A stretch of 64,000 nucleotides of DNA, taken from contig NZ_RQHV01000061.1 in assembly GCF_004771005.1 (NCBI RefSeq), positions 372,001-436,000 on the forward strand, in the 5' to 3' direction. Source of the stretch: Leptospira ilyithenensis (GTDB lineage Bacteria; Spirochaetota; Leptospiria; Leptospirales; Leptospiraceae). Shown here piece by piece: positions 46,004 to 56,939 of the stretch. Position numbers and translations under genes: made by a program. Below the pieces are notes generated by a model. That model saw only the letters and a program-made list of their open reading frames with translations, ran no database searches and was not told the origin of the DNA. How positions within the stretch are numbered: the first letter of the stretch is position 1; the number at the start of each line of letters is the position of its first letter.

Positions 46004-46021
46004 GAAACCCGTACGGGGTTC
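46004..46021. repeat. 18-base palindrome in the divergent region before sdhC
   Basis: GAAACCCGTACGGGGTTC is palindromic except for one mismatch, with only TA unpaired at the centre. It lies 116 bases before the - strand membrane protein start and 107 bases before sdhC. It may be a dimer-binding operator for sdhCAB. Confidence 0.4.
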
Positions 46022-46128
46022 TAGCGTGGACTTATCCAAATGAGATATTGCCTTCTACTACAACCAAAGGAAGAACAAAATCATTTAGGACAGCACACCA
46101 CACCTAATCTCGCTTCAGGAGCAATTCT

Positions 46129-46818
46129 ATGACCTTGAGTCTGGACTTCTTTCGTTCATCCATAGGAAAGAAGATCATTATGGCCATCACCGGATTTATC
46201 TGGTTCGGTTTCGTGATCGCGCATATGCTGGGAAACTTGCAAATTTTTCAAGGTCCCGAAAAACTAAATGCGTATGCAAAGTTTTTAAAAGATCTTGGAC
46301 CCTTGCTTTGGGTTGCACGTATCGGTTTACTTGTCGCTTTTTTCGGGCATGTGATAACAGCGATACTTCTTAAAAAAGAAAATTCCGCAGCAAGACCTGT
46401 CGCCTATAAAAAACAAGCAACGATTCAAGCTTCGGGTGCTTCCCGCACAATGTTCTATAGCGGACTTTTGCTTCTCACCTTTCTTATCTATCACTTGCTT
46501 CATTTTACTTTCGGTGTAACCAATCCGGATCATTACACTTTCGAGTATACTTTGAAAAACGGAGAAGTAGTTCATGATGTATATGCCATGGTGATTTTGG
46601 GCTTTCAGCAGCTGCCGATCGCCCTTGCTTATATCTTCTTTATGGTTTTTCTCTCCCTTCATTTTTCCCATGCGTTGGCTTCCATGTTTCAAACTCTCGG
46701 AATCCTTGCCCCGAAACATTTTCCGGTGATTGAAAAAACCGCCATCGGTTTAGCGTTCATTGTTTTTATCGGAAATAGTTCCATGCCAGTTTCCATCCTA
46801 CTCGGATGGGTGAAGTAA
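46129..46818 (+). CDS. sdhC: Succinate dehydrogenase cytochrome b subunit
   Basis: This 229-residue subunit is of the b558 type of SdhC, with five predicted membrane helices (about 17-37, 66-88, 108-128, 155-178 and 200-220). Histidines suited to two haems are present (IAHMLGNL, FFGHVITAILL, IYHLLHFTFG, LHFSHALASM). MAITGFIWFGFVIAHMLGNL marks the Bacteroidetes/epsilon-type single-subunit anchor, so no SdhD is needed. The ribosome site CAGGAGC precedes ATG 46129. With sdhA and sdhB it forms complex II, oxidising succinate and passing electrons to quinone. Confidence 0.93.
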   Translation: MTLSLDFFRSSIGKKIIMAITGFIWFGFVIAHMLGNLQIFQGPEKLNAYAKFLKDLGPLLWVARIGLLVAFFGHVITAILLKKENSAARPVAYKKQATIQASGASRTMFYSGLLLLTFLIYHLLHFTFGVTNPDHYTFEYTLKNGEVVHDVYAMVILGFQQLPIALAYIFFMVFLSLHFSHALASMFQTLGILAPKHFPVIEKTAIGLAFIVFIGNSSMPVSILLGWVK

Positions 46819-46836
46819 CGGATAAGAGGAGAAGTT

Positions 46837-48762
46837 ATGAAATTAGATGCAAAAATACCATCCGGTCCGATTGAAAAAAAATGGGACAAACACAAACAAG
46901 ATATCAAACTTGTAAACCCAGCAAACAAACGTAAGTATAAGGTCATCATTGTAGGTTCAGGTCTTGCAGGAGCATCAGCTGCGGCAACATTGTCTGAGTT
47001 AGGTTATGATGTTTCCGTTTTCTGTTTTCAAGATTCGCCCAGACGCGCCCACTCGATTGCGGCACAAGGCGGGATCAACGCTGCGAAAAACTATCAGAAC
47101 GACGGGGATTCCGTTTACCGCTTGTTTTATGATACGGTGAAGGGTGGAGATTTCCGTGCTCGAGAAGGAAATGTTTACCGTCTTGCCCAAGTTTCTACAA
47201 ATATCATTGACCAGTGTGTTGCACAAGGTGTTCCTTTCGCCCGTGAATACGGCGGAACTCTTTCCAACCGTTCCTTCGGTGGTGCGCAAGTATCCCGTAC
47301 TTTCTATGCAAAAGGTCAAACAGGACAGCAGTTACTACTTGGTGCCTACTCTGCCCTTGAAAAACAGATCGCAAAGGGTGCGGTCAAAATGTATGCAAGA
47401 ACGGAAATGTTGGAACTAGTTCTGATCGACGGTCACGCCAAAGGAATCGTCGTTCGTGATTTGGTAACCGGTGAGATTTCTTCTCATGCGGGTGATGCGG
47501 TGATTTTGGCAACGGGAGGTTACGGAAACGTATTTTATCTTTCCACCAACGCAAAAGGATCCAACGTAACTTCCACTTTCAGAGCGTTTAAAAAAGGCGC
47601 TGCATTTGCAAATCCTTGTTATACGCAAATCCACCCTACTTGCATTCCTCAATCGGGAGATTATCAATCAAAACTCACACTGATGTCCGAGTCACTTCGT
47701 AACGACGGACGGGTTTGGGTTCCTAAGAAAAAAGGAGATCTTCGTGCTCCTCATGAAATCCCTGAAGACGAAAGAGATTATTATCTCGAAAGAAAATACC
47801 CTTCCTACGGAAATTTAGCTCCTCGCGATATTTCATCACGTTCCGCCAAAGAAGCATGTGACAACGGTTTGGGAGTTGGTCCGCTTGTGGGAGACAAACG
47901 ACTCGGTGTTTATTTGGATTTCTCCGATTCCATAGGAAGATTGGGAGAATCGGTTGTAGCAGATCGTTATGATAACCTTTTCCAAATGTATGAAAGAATC
48001 ACCGGAGAAAACCCATACAAAGTTCCGATGCGTATTTACCCTGCCGTCCACTACACTATGGGTGGTCTTTGGGTGGATTACAACCTGATGTCAAACATTC
48101 CCGGATTGCACGTACTCGGCGAAGCAAATTTCTCCGACCATGGTGCCAACAGATTGGGTGCTTCTGCTCTTATGCAGGGACTTGCGGACGGATACTTTGT
48201 AATTCCTTATACGATCGGAGATTACTTTGCAAAAGAAGGTCATCAAAATATTTCCACAGACCGTCCCGAATTCAAAGAAGCGGAAGCTCGTGTAAAAGAG
48301 ATGACTTCCAAGTTTCTTTCCATTAACGGAAAAAGAACACCGGACGATTTCCATAGAGAACTTGGAAAATTACTTTGGGACAAATGCGGTATGGCAAGAA
48401 CGGACGCAGGTCTCAAAGAAGCGCTTAAAAAGATCCCTGAACTCAAAGAAGAGTTTTGGAAAAACTTAAAAGTGGCGGGAAATGGCGGAGAGCTCAACCA
48501 GGAATTGGAAAAAGCGGGACGCACTGCCGACTTCCTGGAGTTTGGCGAACTTATGTGTTTGGACGCTCTCAAGCGGGAAGAATCCTGCGGAGGCCATTTC
48601 CGTGAGGAATACCAAACCGAAGAGGGAGAAGCGCAAAGAAATGATGACAAGTTCTGTCACGTAACCGCTTGGGAATACAAAGGAGACGGAAAAACTCCTG
48701 AAGAACACAGAGAACCTCTGGAATACGAAAACATCCACCTTGCCGTAAGGAGCTATAAATAG
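46837..48762 (+). CDS. sdhA: Succinate dehydrogenase / fumarate reductase flavoprotein subunit
   Basis: This 641-residue FAD subunit has the dinucleotide motif [14 protein letters not shown] and the FAD-linking His in [13 protein letters not shown]. Substrate-binding residues appear in HPTCIP and [14 protein letters not shown]. The family-defining [22 protein letters not shown] and the [13 protein letters not shown] segment place it with the non-classical (type B, FrdA/SdhA) group. The gene starts 19 bases after sdhC and ends one base before the sdhB start, so the operon is tight. All catalytic segments look complete. Confidence 0.96.
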   Translation: MKLDAKIPSGPIEKKWDKHKQDIKLVNPANKRKYKVIIVGSGLAGASAAATLSELGYDVSVFCFQDSPRRAHSIAAQGGINAAKNYQNDGDSVYRLFYDTVKGGDFRAREGNVYRLAQVSTNIIDQCVAQGVPFAREYGGTLSNRSFGGAQVSRTFYAKGQTGQQLLLGAYSALEKQIAKGAVKMYARTEMLELVLIDGHAKGIVVRDLVTGEISSHAGDAVILATGGYGNVFYLSTNAKGSNVTSTFRAFKKGAAFANPCYTQIHPTCIPQSGDYQSKLTLMSESLRNDGRVWVPKKKGDLRAPHEIPEDERDYYLERKYPSYGNLAPRDISSRSAKEACDNGLGVGPLVGDKRLGVYLDFSDSIGRLGESVVADRYDNLFQMYERITGENPYKVPMRIYPAVHYTMGGLWVDYNLMSNIPGLHVLGEANFSDHGANRLGASALMQGLADGYFVIPYTIGDYFAKEGHQNISTDRPEFKEAEARVKEMTSKFLSINGKRTPDDFHRELGKLLWDKCGMARTDAGLKEALKKIPELKEEFWKNLKVAGNGGELNQELEKAGRTADFLEFGELMCLDALKREESCGGHFREEYQTEEGEAQRNDDKFCHVTAWEYKGDGKTPEEHREPLEYENIHLAVRSYK

Positions 48763-48763
48763 A

Positions 48764-49507
48764 ATGAGCGAAACAATGAAATTACACCTCAAAGTTTGGA
48801 GACAAAAAAACGCTGATGATAAGGGAAAGATGGTCAGCTACGAAGCTGATAATGTAAACGAACACATGTCTTTTCTGGAAATGTTGGATGTTGTCAATGA
48901 AGGTTTGATCTCCAAAGGAGATGAGCCGATTGCTTTTGACCATGACTGCCGCGAAGGCATTTGCGGAATGTGCTCCATGGTGATCAACGGTGTTCCCCAC
49001 GGTCCAGAAAGAGGAACTACGACATGCCAGCTTCATATGAGAAAGTTCAATGACGGAGATACCGTTTATATCGAGCCTTGGAGAGCAAAAGCTTTCCCTG
49101 TGGTAAAAGATTTAGTGGTAGATCGTTCCGCATTTGATCGGGTCATCCAAGCAGGCGGTTATGTATCTGTGAATACAGGTGGCGCTCCTGATGGAAACGC
49201 ACTTCCTATTTCGAAAGTGAATGCCGACCTTTCGATGGATGCTGCGACTTGTATCGGTTGTGGGGCTTGTGTTGCTGCTTGTAAGAATGCATCGGCCATG
49301 TTATTCGTATCCGCAAAAGTTTCCCATTTGGCACTTTTGCCCCAAGGCCAAGTGGAGAAAAAAGAAAGAGTTCGTAAAATGGTCGCAGCAATGGACAAAG
49401 AAGGATTTGGAAATTGCACAAACCAATACGAGTGCGAAGCAGCTTGTCCGAAAGAGATTTCGGTAAACTTTATCACAAGACTCAATAGAGAATTTATCGC
49501 AAGTTAA
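48764..49507 (+). CDS. sdhB: Succinate dehydrogenase iron-sulfur subunit
   Basis: This 247-residue subunit has an N-terminal plant-type [2Fe-2S] domain ([10 protein letters not shown] with a later TTCQLH). Its C-terminal domain has two ferredoxin-like cysteine clusters ([13 protein letters not shown] and [16 protein letters not shown]) for the [4Fe-4S] and [3Fe-4S] centres. It passes electrons from SdhA to the quinone site in SdhC. It is the last gene of the operon, with a hairpin terminator about 37 bases downstream. Confidence 0.96.
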   Translation: MSETMKLHLKVWRQKNADDKGKMVSYEADNVNEHMSFLEMLDVVNEGLISKGDEPIAFDHDCREGICGMCSMVINGVPHGPERGTTTCQLHMRKFNDGDTVYIEPWRAKAFPVVKDLVVDRSAFDRVIQAGGYVSVNTGGAPDGNALPISKVNADLSMDAATCIGCGACVAACKNASAMLFVSAKVSHLALLPQGQVEKKERVRKMVAAMDKEGFGNCTNQYECEAACPKEISVNFITRLNREFIAS

Positions 49508-49543
49508 GCGATTTCTTTTCCATAGTTTCTTTTGTAAAATTAG

Positions 49544-49573
49544 AAACCCGGGGGATTTTCCTTCGGGTTTTTT
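49544..49573 (+). terminator. Rho-independent terminator after sdhB
   Basis: AAACCCG (49544-49550) and CGGGTTT (49564-49570) form a seven-base stem around GGGGATTTTCCTT, followed by a T run. This is a convincing terminator for sdhCAB. Confidence 0.8.
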
Positions 49574-49626
49574 ATTTAGCTCGGGGACATCCGATTGCAG
49601 ATTTTTGCAAAAATAAGATGTAAAAT

Positions 49627-50577
49627 CTAATTCCAATCGGATTCGTTTAGAAGAATGCCCATAAAATTTTCGGGAGATTTTCTTCCTGTTTCCAGATCTT
49701 CCCTAAAATAATTTAAAAAATGAATGTCTTTGTTTCTTTTTTTTCTTCCCGCCTCCAATACTTGAATTCGGTTGAGCGTGCTTGTTTTCAGTAGATCCTT
49801 TTTTTGCGAATCGATGCCAGTGTAATCCGAGCTTGGCGGTATTGTTGCGTTCCAAAGTTTCAGTTGGGAATACAATCGAAACCGTTCCATTGCGTTGTAC
49901 TTGCCGGACAACTGATCCGAATGTCCTCCGTGGCGAATCATCAATTCTTCTTCCAGAAGTCCGACCCATTCGCCTTTGGCTGTTATGCGAATCCAGAAAT
50001 CGTAATCTTCGCAAGTTTGCAATCTTTCGTCGAACCCGCCGGCTTCTTCCCATAATTCCCTACCTAGAATCACACTGGAAGGAGTGATCAGACAAAGTTC
50101 CAGGCATTCCTGAAAGATATCCCCTTCTTTTTTTTTATGTTTTCCCAAAGGTTTTACTTTGTTTCCGTTTTTGATCCAGGTTTCATTCGTTTGGGAAATC
50201 CGAATTTCAGGATGGTCTTTATGATAATTGATTTGTTTGGAAATTTTTTCAGGCAACCAAAGGTCGTCTGAGTCCAGAAAGCAAATCCATTTTCCGAAAG
50301 ATCTTTCCACTCCGAAGTTGCGTGCACCGGACACTCCCCTATGAATGATTTGATGGAGTTGAATGGACTTTGTATTTTTACCGAAGCCAGTGAGATTTGA
50401 TTTCCATCCGGGGTATTCACTTAATAGAGATTGCCAGGTATCATCCTTTGATCCGTCATCCACTACAATGAGTTCCCAATTCCCGTAGGTTTGTGAAATA
50501 ACGGATTCGATAGCTTTCTTTGTAGTGTCGGGGCGATGGAATGTAGGAAGAATGATGGAGACAAGAGGAGTAGACAT
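49627..50577 (-). CDS. Glycosyltransferase family 2
   Basis: This 316-residue GT-A glycosyltransferase starts VSIILPTFHRPDTTKKAIES. It has the nucleotide-binding IVVDDGSKDDT and the metal-binding DxD as CFLDSDDLWLP, and an acceptor-side CEDYDFWIRI near residue 190. It has no membrane helices, so it is a soluble or peripheral enzyme. It probably adds a sugar in LPS or another surface glycan, but the donor cannot be read from the sequence. It lies four bases after the PLP-enzyme gene, and the two share the - strand with lepA. Confidence 0.92.
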   Translation of the reverse strand: MSTPLVSIILPTFHRPDTTKKAIESVISQTYGNWELIVVDDGSKDDTWQSLLSEYPGWKSNLTGFGKNTKSIQLHQIIHRGVSGARNFGVERSFGKWICFLDSDDLWLPEKISKQINYHKDHPEIRISQTNETWIKNGNKVKPLGKHKKKEGDIFQECLELCLITPSSVILGRELWEEAGGFDERLQTCEDYDFWIRITAKGEWVGLLEEELMIRHGGHSDQLSGKYNAMERFRLYSQLKLWNATIPPSSDYTGIDSQKKDLLKTSTLNRIQVLEAGRKKRNKDIHFLNYFREDLETGRKSPENFMGILLNESDWN

Positions 50578-50581
50578 GAAT

Positions 50582-51577
50582 TTAAACCAAATGTTCTCCA
50601 GCTGGCTTTGGTGCTTTCGGATCCAAGATCCGATCCAAATGATTCAATAAACCGCCTTGGTGCAAATAAAGCCAGTCGGATTCCTTATCCTCTTGGGATA
50701 GAAAAAAGTTTTTCCCTGGATCGGAAAAATCTTCCATACATTTCCAGGATTTTGTGCTGTAAATCGGTTCTAACATAATTCCTGTCATATGATATACTTC
50801 TTTCGTTTTCCGAATCAACTCTTCGTTCACTTCTCCGAATTTTTTGTTTTGTTCCGGTTCTAAAAGAATATATTCTCCCAAATCCGTTTCTGTCAGATGA
50901 ATGGATTTCAGATACAAAGGTAATTTTTTTAAAAAACGATCTTTCCTTTCCCCGATTAGAATACCGACTACCTTTACGGATGTGTTTTTAAAAAAGGATG
51001 CAGCAGAAATAAAACTAAGCCCGGAGCCGATTTCTAAGAACAATAGGGTCGGCTTGGCAATTCGATTTTTTACCATTTCCCAAAAATCATTTAATTTTAA
51101 TAAGGCGGAGTGGTGAAATCCGTATTCAGGAACTAAAAATTCATTTTCCTCCGAATCTTTTCCGAGTGAGTCCAAACATTCCTTTCTAGTGGAAAAAAGA
51201 AAGATTTCGGACGCGTAGTTTCGAATGATTTTACTGTTTGCACTTCGAAGATTTGCGTTACGATGATAGGCAAAAACTTCCACGTTAAATCCAGAGATAG
51301 AGAATAAAAAGGAATATGCTGATAGAAAGTTACTATGGAGAGAACCTACCAAACGAATTTTTTCGATTTGATTTTTACGAAGGAAATCCAAAAGCCCTAA
51401 GGCTTTACGAATCTTAGTTCCCATCCCGAAACAGAGTTTATCATCTCTTAGAATTTGTAGTTTTCTCGTGGGAGTGAGTAAAACCTGGGAAATTTCCATA
51501 TCAGGTCCATTGTATTGGTTTTGAATTTTTCCCAACATAGAGATTTTCTTAAAGAATACATACTTAGAAACAGGCAA
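50582..51577 (-). CDS. PLP-dependent enzyme of the D-cysteine desulfhydrase/ACC deaminase fold, divergent
   Basis: This 331-residue protein follows the fold II PLP pattern. LRDDKLCFGMGTKIRK holds the Schiff-base Lys in a G-T-K-x-R-K context (the usual motif is GNKxRK). It continues with GSLHSNF (usual GGIQSNH), EIGSGLSFISA for phosphate binding, EPIYSTKSW and LHQGG. The core lysine and the phosphate loop are kept, but several substrate-side residues differ, so the real reaction may not be D-cysteine desulfhydration. MPVSKYV at 51577 is used; ATG 51538 is an alternative start. It sits directly upstream of the glycosyltransferase gene. Confidence 0.75.
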   Translation of the reverse strand: MPVSKYVFFKKISMLGKIQNQYNGPDMEISQVLLTPTRKLQILRDDKLCFGMGTKIRKALGLLDFLRKNQIEKIRLVGSLHSNFLSAYSFLFSISGFNVEVFAYHRNANLRSANSKIIRNYASEIFLFSTRKECLDSLGKDSEENEFLVPEYGFHHSALLKLNDFWEMVKNRIAKPTLLFLEIGSGLSFISAASFFKNTSVKVVGILIGERKDRFLKKLPLYLKSIHLTETDLGEYILLEPEQNKKFGEVNEELIRKTKEVYHMTGIMLEPIYSTKSWKCMEDFSDPGKNFFLSQEDKESDWLYLHQGGLLNHLDRILDPKAPKPAGEHLV

Positions 51578-51602
51578 ATGTTTCTTTATTTAAAAAGCAA
51601 AA

Positions 51603-53408
51603 CTAGTCCCCGGTTTTTAAAATAGAAAGGAATGCTTCTTGAGGAATTTCCACAGATCCAATCTGCTTCATTCTTTTTTTACCTTCTTTCTGTTTTTCCA
51701 ATAGTTTTTTCTTTCGGGAGATATCGCCGCCGTAGCACTTTGCAGTTACGTTTTTACGAAGTGCGGAGATGCTTTCTCTCGCCACTACTTTCGCACCGAT
51801 TGCCGCCTGCAAAGGAATCATAAATTGGTGTCTAGGGATCAGATCTTTCAGTTTTTCGATGATGATTCGCCCGCGATCCTCCGCTTTCGATTTATGAACA
51901 ATCGAAGAAAGTGCATCCACCGGCTCCGCATTCACAAGAATATCCATTTTTACCAATTTGGATTCCCTATATCCTATCTCTTCGTAATCGAGAGACGCAT
52001 AACCTTTGGTATGCGATTTTAATTTATCGTAAAATTCGAAAATCAATTCCGCGAGGGGCAGCTCGTAGGTCAATTGTACTTTGTCTTTGGATAGATAAAC
52101 CGTATCCATATGGATACCCCGCTTCTCAATGACGAGCGACATGATATTTCCCACATAATGATCAGGAGCGATGATTGTTGCTTTTACATAAGGCTCTTCT
52201 GATTTGTCGATTGTAATGGTTTCCGGCCATTTGGAAGGGTTGTCGATTTCATACACTTCCCCTTTCGTATTTGTAATTCTGAATTTTACAGATGGAGCCG
52301 TCGTAATCAGATCCAGATTGAATTCTCTCTCCAATCTTTCCTGAACGATTTCCATATGAAGGAGTCCTAAATACCCGACCCGGAATCCGAACCCGAGCGC
52401 TACCGAATTTTCCCTTTCGAATGTAAGCGCGGAATCGTTTAATTTCAGTTTTTCAATTGCATCGACAAATGCGTCAAAATCCTCGCCATTGATGGGAAAA
52501 AGTCCGGCAAATACCATCGGTTTGGCGTCTTTGAATCCGTGTACGATGGAATCAGTTTGGTTGTTGGCGAGTGTGACAGTGTCACCTGTTTTTGCGTCAC
52601 CCATCTTTTTCATACCCGCCACCACATAACCTACGTCACCCGCTTGCAGGCCATCCATGCTAACCATAGTAAGGCGGTTGACTCCGACTTCCGTAACCGG
52701 AAATTGGCGGCCTATGTTCATCATATGAATCACATCGCCTTTTTTCAGCTTCCCGTCGAAAACCCTCAATTTCGCTACCACACCCATATATGTATCAAAG
52801 AAGGAATCGTAGATCAGTGCTTTGAGTGGTTTGTCTATATCACCTTTCGGTTCAGGAATCAGATAGCAGATGGCTTCCAATACGTCTTTTACATTCAAAC
52901 CGGTTTTGGCGGAGATAGGAATCGCTTCGTCCGGGTCAAGCCCGAGCGACTCCTCAATCATGAGTTTGCATTTGTCTATGTCTGCAGAAGGTAAATCGAT
53001 TTTATTGATAACAGGGATGATGCGAAGATCTAACTCCATCGCCAAATATAAGTTAGCAAGAGTTTGCGCTTCTACGCCTTGGCTCGCGTCTACAATCAAT
53101 AACACACCTTCACATGCGGCGAGAGAACGGGAAACCTCGTAAGTAAAGTCCACGTGGCCTGGTGTATCTATGAGATTCAAATGATAAAGGTTCCCGTCTT
53201 TGGCCAGGTAGTCGAAAGAGGCGTTGTTTGCCTTAATCGTGATTCCTCTTTCTCTTTCGATGTCCATGGAATCCAAGATCTGGTCTTTTTTGGTTCTTTG
53301 GTCTGTGACTAGTCCTATTTCCAATAGCCTGTCCGCCAAAGTAGATTTTCCATGATCCACGTGGGCTATGATGGAAAAATTTCGGGTAAATTTTTGGCGT
53401 TGATTCAA
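51603..53408 (-). CDS. lepA: Elongation factor 4 (LepA GTPase)
   Basis: This is the 601-residue translational GTPase that back-translocates or rescues ribosomes. G1 is [15 protein letters not shown]3 is DTPGHVDF and G4 is NKIDLPSAD. The EF-G-like domains III and V and the LepA-specific C-terminal domain, which has lysine-rich stretches ([19 protein letters not shown]), are present. The start is TTG 53408 with GAAGAGGATC upstream. It is the first gene of the - strand trio and faces eno across a 124-base divergent promoter region. Confidence 0.97.
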   Translation of the reverse strand: MNQRQKFTRNFSIIAHVDHGKSTLADRLLEIGLVTDQRTKKDQILDSMDIERERGITIKANNASFDYLAKDGNLYHLNLIDTPGHVDFTYEVSRSLAACEGVLLIVDASQGVEAQTLANLYLAMELDLRIIPVINKIDLPSADIDKCKLMIEESLGLDPDEAIPISAKTGLNVKDVLEAICYLIPEPKGDIDKPLKALIYDSFFDTYMGVVAKLRVFDGKLKKGDVIHMMNIGRQFPVTEVGVNRLTMVSMDGLQAGDVGYVVAGMKKMGDAKTGDTVTLANNQTDSIVHGFKDAKPMVFAGLFPINGEDFDAFVDAIEKLKLNDSALTFERENSVALGFGFRVGYLGLLHMEIVQERLEREFNLDLITTAPSVKFRITNTKGEVYEIDNPSKWPETITIDKSEEPYVKATIIAPDHYVGNIMSLVIEKRGIHMDTVYLSKDKVQLTYELPLAELIFEFYDKLKSHTKGYASLDYEEIGYRESKLVKMDILVNAEPVDALSSIVHKSKAEDRGRIIIEKLKDLIPRHQFMIPLQAAIGAKVVARESISALRKNVTAKCYGGDISRKKKLLEKQKEGKKRMKQIGSVEIPQEAFLSILKTGD

Positions 53409-53467
53409 GTGATCCTCTTCTTTTTAAGTCATTTTCCCGCAAGGGATAGGATTGTCTAAAAAGTTTA

Positions 53468-53495
53468 TTGTCAGACCATTAAAAATCCCTACCAT
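53468..53495 (+). promoter_or_regulatory. Possible promoter for the eno operon
   Basis: TTGTCA (53468-53473) and TACCAT (53490-53495), spaced by 16 bases, lie about 38 bases before the eno ATG. The leader contains AGGAGAAA as a ribosome site. The match to consensus is moderate. Confidence 0.4.
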
Positions 53496-53505
53496 GGAAG
53501 CATAG

Positions 53506-54834
<1,329 letters not shown>

Positions 54835-54836
54835 AT

Positions 54837-55298
54837 ATGACCCCAATCAAAGCCGCTTTATCCATCTGTTATCTTTGCACTGTTTTTTATTGTCTTACTT
54901 TGTCTTCTTCCGGAATGGCAGAACGAAAGGCTTTGGAAAAAGAGTTCACAAAGGTTGCAGAGGAAGTCGAGCGGCTTGCCATCGAAAACCAAGTTTTGGA
55001 GGAAAAGGAAAAACGCCTCCAAAATGATTCGTATGCTTTGGAAAAGGAAGCACGCAAATACTATCTACTTTCCGAAAATGCCCACGTAATTAAATTTGAA
55101 GAAACCAAACTGGCAAAAGATGAGGTAGTGTCGAAAACGGCAAAATTAGCAAATATCAATTCCAATCTTTCTTTGAAAGAACCGCCTTTATTTTTACTTA
55201 GATTTTTTTATCTTTCTTTCAGTGTTTTCTTATGTCTGGGGGTTTACTGGAAGCTGAAAAGCTTGCCTCCCCAGTCTAAAGGGAAAAGACTGAATTAA
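54837..55298 (+). CDS. FtsB/DivIC-like septum formation protein with extra C-terminal membrane helix
   Basis: This 153-residue protein has an N-terminal membrane helix (about 5-25) and a long coiled coil (about 28-95, with [17 protein letters not shown] heptads). [17 protein letters not shown] segment resembles the EKIARExLGyxxPGE end of FtsB/DivIC. Unlike those proteins it continues with a second hydrophobic helix (about 118-138, [18 protein letters not shown]) and a short basic tail. Position after eno supports the FtsB assignment. The extra helix means the two-helix topology differs from E. coli FtsB, which has one. Confidence 0.75.
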   Translation: MTPIKAALSICYLCTVFYCLTLSSSGMAERKALEKEFTKVAEEVERLAIENQVLEEKEKRLQNDSYALEKEARKYYLLSENAHVIKFEETKLAKDEVVSKTAKLANINSNLSLKEPPLFLLRFFYLSFSVFLCLGVYWKLKSLPPQSKGKRLN

Positions 55299-55299
55299 T

Positions 55300-55908
55300 A
55301 TGCCAGAAGAAGAAAAACCAGAAAAAGAAATTACAGAAACACTTCAAGATCTCATCAGCGATAAAAACATCGGGAAAAAATTTCTAGAGAAACGTAAAAT
55401 CTTTCTCTGGGGCGCTGTTACTGATGAAACATCTAAAGATATAACCAACAAACTACTCTACCTGGAACTTATGGATCCGGGCAAACCGATTACCTTTTAT
55501 ATCAATAGTCCGGGCGGCGTAGTCACTTCCGGAATGGTAGTCTACGACACTATGCAGATGATTTCTTCACCAGTCTATACGGTTTGTATGGGTATGGCGG
55601 CATCCATGGGTTCGATGCTACTGATCGGAGGAGAAAAAGGACATCGTTATATCTGGCCGAACGGTAGAGTGATGATTCATCAGCCTTCCATAGGTGGACA
55701 GTTCCAAGCTCCGGCTACGGATCTTTTGATCCATGCCAAAGATATAATGAAAACAAAGGAAAAATTGAACCGAATGCTGGCGGAAGCTTGCGGCAAAACC
55801 TATGAGCAGATGGTAGACGATACGGATCGCGATAATTATATGGATGCGGATGAAGCCGTGGCCTATGGAATCGTTGATAAAATTGTAAATTCAATAGACG
55901 TTGGCTGA
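55300..55908 (+). CDS. clpP: ATP-dependent Clp protease proteolytic subunit, paralogue with N-terminal extension
   Basis: This 202-residue ClpP-family serine protease has the catalytic Ser102 (GMAASMGSM), His127 (MIHQPS) and Asp174 (VDDTDRD). The oxyanion-hole GG is kept (SPGGVVTSG). The N terminus is an acidic extension of about 30 residues ([19 protein letters not shown]) in place of the usual axial-loop segment, so the pore may behave differently. Many spirochaetes have two ClpP proteins; this looks like the second type and is not beside clpX here. It starts one base after the FtsB-like gene, and its 3' end overlaps the next gene by eight bases. Confidence 0.9.
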   Translation: MPEEEKPEKEITETLQDLISDKNIGKKFLEKRKIFLWGAVTDETSKDITNKLLYLELMDPGKPITFYINSPGGVVTSGMVVYDTMQMISSPVYTVCMGMAASMGSMLLIGGEKGHRYIWPNGRVMIHQPSIGGQFQAPATDLLIHAKDIMKTKEKLNRMLAEACGKTYEQMVDDTDRDNYMDADEAVAYGIVDKIVNSIDVG

Positions 55909-56920
55909 GCATTCATTTACTCCTAGAAGATTTTTAGAAGGCAGACACCTCCAAACGGTTTATAATGTACTCTTTCCTCCTGACAATTCTCTGGAGGAGG
56001 AGTTTTTCTCGGAAAGCATAATTATCCCCACAAACGATCGTTCGGGGGATTTGCTTTATGTGGAACACAACCCCCCTCTTTCCCAAATCAGAAAAGATTC
56101 CGTAAAATGGAATGGCATCTATCTGTTGTTAATTCACGGGATGGAGGGAAGTTCAGAATCTCATTATATGGTGAGCGTCGGTCGGGAAGCACTTTTGCGT
56201 GGATACGGAGTGATACGGATCAATCTTCGGAACTGTGGAAAAGGTATCGGACTTGCCCGCTTGCCATATAATGCAGGTCAGTCGGATGATCTGGAAACTG
56301 TTCTGGATTTTACCCGCAAAACCTTTACAAAAGATATATTTGTAAGCGGCTTTTCCCTATCTGCAAATATGGCACTTAAATTTTTCGGTGAAGGTCGTCC
56401 GAAAAAGGCTCTGGCATTCACAGCTACGTCTCCTCCATTGGATTTAAAAAGAAGTTGTGACTTCATAGATTCGAAGGCAGGATTGTTTTATAAAAATCAT
56501 TTTCTCTCGACGATGAAAGAAAAGGTGGCTTCTGGTATATACAATGTATCCGATCAGGTCATACAAAAAGTTCTTAAAAGTAAGTCCTTTTTTGACTTCG
56601 ATGATTTTTTTACTGCGCCACTTGCCGGATACAAGAATGTTTTGGAATACTACCATACCTGTTCCAGTATTCGTTATCTTTCGGGGATTAAGATCCCTTG
56701 TTTGATTGTACATGCGGAAGATGACCCCGTGGTTCCTTCTCATGTATGGCATGATATCAATTGGAAATTATACCCGAAGATAGAAACGGTCCTCACGGAA
56801 AAAGGCGGTCATGTGGGATTTATTTCCGACCCTAGTCCCGACTACCCCGAAGGAAGATGGCTTCCGAAGATCCTAATGGATTTTTTTGACAAACAAAGAA
56901 AGTTATTATCATTAAATTAG
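55901..56920 (+). CDS. YheT-type alpha/beta hydrolase
   Basis: This 339-residue alpha/beta hydrolase of the YheT group has [12 protein letters not shown] near the start, then the oxyanion [13 protein letters not shown]. The nucleophile elbow is [13 protein letters not shown], where the usual GxSLGGN is changed to GFSLSAN but the Ser stays. Asp (HAEDDPVVP) and His (EKGGHVGF) complete the triad. The start is TTG 55901, overlapping clpP. Substrates of the family are probably short esters or lipids; the real one is unknown. The 19-base gap to tldD carries an AGGAG ribosome site. Confidence 0.92.
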   Translation: MAEHSFTPRRFLEGRHLQTVYNVLFPPDNSLEEEFFSESIIIPTNDRSGDLLYVEHNPPLSQIRKDSVKWNGIYLLLIHGMEGSSESHYMVSVGREALLRGYGVIRINLRNCGKGIGLARLPYNAGQSDDLETVLDFTRKTFTKDIFVSGFSLSANMALKFFGEGRPKKALAFTATSPPLDLKRSCDFIDSKAGLFYKNHFLSTMKEKVASGIYNVSDQVIQKVLKSKSFFDFDDFFTAPLAGYKNVLEYYHTCSSIRYLSGIKIPCLIVHAEDDPVVPSHVWHDINWKLYPKIETVLTEKGGHVGFISDPSPDYPEGRWLPKILMDFFDKQRKLLSLN

Positions 56921-56939
56921 AAGTTCCAGGAGACCCAAG

